This document shows, one piece after another, positions 11,397 through 13,808 of a stretch of DNA of 13,808 bases. The stretch is from NCBI GenBank assembly GCA_910586105.1, contig CAJUGU010000109.1:1-13808 (forward strand). Direction: 5' to 3'. A model generated the notes under the pieces. It saw nothing but the letters and a program-made list of their open reading frames with translations. It was not told the DNA's origin and searched no databases. The DNA comes from an uncultured Eubacteriales bacterium (GTDB lineage: Bacteria; Bacillota; Clostridia; Oscillospirales; Butyricicoccaceae). Made by a program: the position numbers and the translations under genes. Each line of letters starts with the position of its first letter. The stretch's first letter is position 1.

Positions 11397-12521
11397 GTGC
11401 ATTATCTGGATCATTCCGCGACGACCCCCGTGCTGCGCGAGGCCGCCGAAACCGCCTGCCGTGTGATGACGGAGGACTTCGGCAACCCCTCCAGTCAGCA
11501 CCGTCTGGGTATCGAAGCGGCGCACATATTAAAAGGAAGCCGTGCCGCTGTCGCCGAAGCGCTGCATGCGCAGCCGGGCGAGGTCTTTTTCACCTCCTGC
11601 GGGACGGAGAGCACGAACCTTGCCTTGTTCAGCGCCGCGCGCCGCCGCCGTAAGGGGCATATCCTGACCACAGAGATCGAGCATGCCGCTACCCTGCAAT
11701 GCTGTAAAAAGCTGGCGCAGGAGGGGTTCGAGGTCACGTATTTGAAGCCGGACGAAACCGGGCATATATCCGCCGAGGCGTTCGCTGCCGCGCTGCGGGA
11801 CGACACCATCCTTGCAAGCCTGATGCTGGTGAACAATGAAACCGGCGTACTGCTGCCGGTCGAGGCGTGCGGGCGCACGCTCAAGCGCCGCTGTCCGGAA
11901 GCGTTGTTTCATATCGACGCGGTGCAGGGCTTTTTCCGCGTGCCGCTTACGCCGTCCAAATGGCAATGCGATTTGATGAGCGTCAGCGGGCACAAGATCG
12001 GCGCGCCCAAAGGGATCGGCGCTCTGTACGTCAAAAAAGGGCTGCGCCCCGCGCCCCTGCTCTATGGTGGCGGACAGGAAAACGGCCTGCGTTCGGGCAC
12101 GGAAGCGCTTCCCAATATTGCAGCTTTTGGAACGGCCTGCCGGGCGCGTGGGAAAACATTCGCGGAGGATGCCGTCCGCGTGGCGGGGCTTCGGGAAGCC
12201 CTGTTAGACGGCTTGCGGGAACGGCTCCCATGGGCCGTGGTGAACGGTTCCGGCGACGTGCCGCACGTGGTCAGCCTGTCGCTGCCCGGCTGCAAAAGCG
12301 AGGTCGTGCTGCGCGTGCTGGAAGGGTACGAAGTCTACGTCTCTGCTGGTTCGGCCTGCTCGAAGGGACGGGAAAGCCACGTTTTGCAGGCGATGGGTCT
12401 GGATAAGGCGCGGGTCGACAGCGCAATCCGGGTCTCGTTTGCACCGTCTAATACGCGCGAGGATGTCGAAGCCCTGCTGTCCGGGCTGGAAAAGGCGGCT
12501 GCGATGCTAAGAAGGGGGTAA
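11397..12521 (+). CDS. Cysteine desulfurase (NifS/IscS type) paired with ThiI
   Basis: This 374-aa pyridoxal-phosphate enzyme removes sulfur from cysteine and holds it as a persulfide. It begins with the family's YLDHSATTP (3-11). TEIEHAA contains His96, HIDAVQGF contains the cofactor-contacting Asp174 and Gln177, and SGHKIGAPKG carries the cofactor lysine Lys200. The mobile sulfur-carrying loop is SAGSACSKG with catalytic Cys321. Translation starts at GTG 11397; GGAGG precedes it by 10 nt and the protein would otherwise lack YLDHSATTP. The next gene, thiI, starts 4 nt after its stop, as in the nifZ-thiI pair of Bacillus, so its main job is probably sulfur donation for tRNA thiolation rather than general iron-sulfur assembly. 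No iscU/sufU-like scaffold gene is nearby. Confidence 0.93.
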   Translation: MHYLDHSATTPVLREAAETACRVMTEDFGNPSSQHRLGIEAAHILKGSRAAVAEALHAQPGEVFFTSCGTESTNLALFSAARRRRKGHILTTEIEHAATLQCCKKLAQEGFEVTYLKPDETGHISAEAFAAALRDDTILASLMLVNNETGVLLPVEACGRTLKRRCPEALFHIDAVQGFFRVPLTPSKWQCDLMSVSGHKIGAPKGIGALYVKKGLRPAPLLYGGGQENGLRSGTEALPNIAAFGTACRARGKTFAEDAVRVAGLREALLDGLRERLPWAVVNGSGDVPHVVSLSLPGCKSEVVLRVLEGYEVYVSAGSACSKGRESHVLQAMGLDKARVDSAIRVSFAPSNTREDVEALLSGLEKAAAMLRRG

Positions 12522-12525
12522 ATCC

Positions 12526-13692
12526 ATGCAGGAAGTATTATTATGTAAATGCGGGGAAATCGTACTCAAGGGACTGAACCGCAAAGCGTTTGAAGACCGG
12601 CTGCTCGGGAACCTGCGGCGGCGGGTGCGCCGGGTGGCGGACTGCCCGGTGTCGATGCGCCAGTCGGTGCTGTTCGTCGAAGTGCCGGACGGCGCAGACG
12701 CGGACGCCGTGATGGAGGAAGTGCGCCGGGTCTTCGGGATCGCGGCGATCTGCCGGGCGGCGGTCTGTGAAAAATCTCTGGAAAGCATTTTAGAAACGGC
12801 GGAACGCTATCTTGCGGACGAGATTGCGGCGGCGCGTTCCTTTAAGGTGGAGACCAAGCGGGCGGACAAGCGCTTCCCGCTGACCTCGATCGGGGTATCC
12901 CAACATATAGGCGGCGAGCTTGCCGGCCGCCACCGGCATATGAAGCCGGACATGCATCACCCGGAGCTGACGGTGCACGTGGAAATCCGCGAGCAGTACG
13001 CATTCGTGCATGCGGGGCCGGCGCCAGGCGCGGGCGGTATGCCGATCGGCGCGAACGGGCGCGCGGCGCTGCTGCTGTCAGGGGGCATCGATTCGCCAGT
13101 CGCAGGTTATATGATGGCCAAGCGCGGGCTGGAGCTGGTGGGCGTCCACTTTTTCAGTTATCCGTATACCTCCGAGCGCGCCAAGGAAAAGGTGCTCGAA
13201 CTGGGGAACATCCTGACCCGTTACGTTGGGCGGATGCCGGTGCTGATCGTGCCGTTCACCAAAATTCAGGAGGCAATCCGCGACAACTGCCGCGAAGAAC
13301 TGTTCACGATCGTCATGCGGCGTTTCATGATGCGGCTGGCGGAACGGCTGGCGGTGGAGTATGAATGCGGCGGGCTGATTACCGGCGAAAGCCTCGGGCA
13401 GGTTGCCAGCCAGACCATGCCCGCGATGGCGGTGACCGGGGCAGTGTGCGAGCTGCCGGTGTTCCGCCCGCTGATCGGGATGGATAAGGAGGAGATCGTG
13501 CAGACCGCACGGCGGATCGATACCTTTGAAACCTCGATCCTGCCGTATGAAGACTGCTGCACGGTATTTACTCCCAAGCATCCGAACATCCGCCCGAAGC
13601 TGCCAAAGGTGGAGGAGGCGGAGACCCACCTTGACGTGGACGCACTGGTTGAGGAAGCGCTCGCCGGAGTCGAGCGTGTGATCCTTGGCTGA
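12526..13692 (+). CDS. thiI: tRNA 4-thiouridine synthetase ThiI
   Basis: ThiI makes 4-thiouridine at position 8 of tRNA, using ATP and a persulfide sulfur. The 388-aa product has an N-terminal ferredoxin-like region with CGEIVLKGLNRKAFE (9-23), a THUMP RNA-binding domain (about 60-165, with FKVETKRADKRFP), and a PP-loop adenylation domain starting at LLLSGGIDSPVAGY (182-195). ITGESLGQVASQT (285-297) and PYEDCCTVFTPKHP (340-353) are further signatures. Cys344 or Cys345 corresponds to the catalytic cysteine of the synthetase domain. There is no C-terminal rhodanese domain, as in the Bacillus enzyme, so sulfur must come directly from the upstream cysteine desulfurase; their 4-nt spacing fits this. 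A purine-rich ribosome binding site overlaps the end of that gene. Confidence 0.95.
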   Translation: MQEVLLCKCGEIVLKGLNRKAFEDRLLGNLRRRVRRVADCPVSMRQSVLFVEVPDGADADAVMEEVRRVFGIAAICRAAVCEKSLESILETAERYLADEIAAARSFKVETKRADKRFPLTSIGVSQHIGGELAGRHRHMKPDMHHPELTVHVEIREQYAFVHAGPAPGAGGMPIGANGRAALLLSGGIDSPVAGYMMAKRGLELVGVHFFSYPYTSERAKEKVLELGNILTRYVGRMPVLIVPFTKIQEAIRDNCREELFTIVMRRFMMRLAERLAVEYECGGLITGESLGQVASQTMPAMAVTGAVCELPVFRPLIGMDKEEIVQTARRIDTFETSILPYEDCCTVFTPKHPNIRPKLPKVEEAETHLDVDALVEEALAGVERVILG

Positions 13693-13711
13693 CGGGGCGG
13701 AAAGCCAACGT

Positions 13712-13741
13712 GCCGGACCGCTGTCCTGATGGCGGTCCGGC
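13712..13741 (+). terminator. Hairpin downstream of thiI, no U-tract
   Basis: GCCGGACCGC and GCGGTCCGGC form a perfect 10-bp stem with a 10-nt loop, 20 nt after the thiI stop. No U-run follows, so it may be a weak terminator or an RNA-end stabiliser. From 13742 to the window end I see no gene start, RNA gene or promoter that I can support. Confidence 0.45.
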
Positions 13742-13808
13742 GTCCACCGCACAAACGGAGCTGCACATCCCCGCCGCAGCGGAAAAAGGGAGTCCAGAGG
13801 GACAAAGT

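Noticed and set aside
13266..13805. 179-codon minus-strand open frame at the right edge
   Set aside because: It is mostly antisense to thiI and has no family match.

Overview
The window is GC-rich bacterial DNA (roughly 60% GC by eye) with typical Firmicutes signals: AGGAGG-type ribosome binding sites 5-10 nt before most starts, TTGACA/TATAAT promoters with 17-bp spacers, and gene neighbourhoods such as trmK-nif3, rqcH and a cysteine desulfurase next to a rhodanese-less thiI. Together with the high GC and a hybrid-cluster-type redox disulfide protein this suggests an anaerobic clostridium, perhaps of the Oscillospiraceae/Ruminococcaceae type; that placement is inference. No rRNA, tRNA, CRISPR array, transposase or integrase was seen.

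Layout. (1) 1-2862, minus strand: a compact restriction-modification operon with its own strong promoter and a structured ~178-nt leader. It encodes a C5-cytosine DNA methyltransferase, then a DUF4928 protein that is the likely restriction endonuclease, then Vsr mismatch endonuclease. The genes overlap by 20 nt or lie 4 nt apart. (2) 2940-3517: a BlaI/MecI/CopY-type repressor with terminator, promoter and possible operators, but no BlaR1-like partner. (3) 3683-4994, plus strand: dinB (DNA polymerase IV) with promoter and a hairpin at its stop codon. (4) 4992-5084: a short relic resembling a Phd/YefM antitoxin. (5) 5105-9331, minus strand: trmK, nif3, rqcH and an AraC-family regulator, probably co-transcribed. 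(6) 9443-10299: a small redox-disulfide (DUF1858-type) gene and a divergent orphan RelB/DinJ antitoxin gene, each with a near-consensus promoter. (7) 10293-11197, minus strand: an XRE regulator followed by an unrecognised 139-aa protein, under a promoter flanked by two perfect GATACC-N4-GGTATC operators. (8) 11331-13741, plus strand: a cysteine desulfurase-thiI operon for tRNA 4-thiouridine.

How the parts work together. Regions 3, 5 and 8 are mostly housekeeping: translesion synthesis, tRNA modification and ribosome quality control. Regions 1, 4, 6 and 7 are accessory: DNA modification/restriction with a repair enzyme matched to C5-methylation, pieces of toxin-antitoxin systems, and a small self-regulated regulator/unknown pair. 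The best candidates for something undescribed are the XRE plus 139-aa module with its double operator, and the leader of the restriction-modification operon, which contains a terminator-like hairpin.
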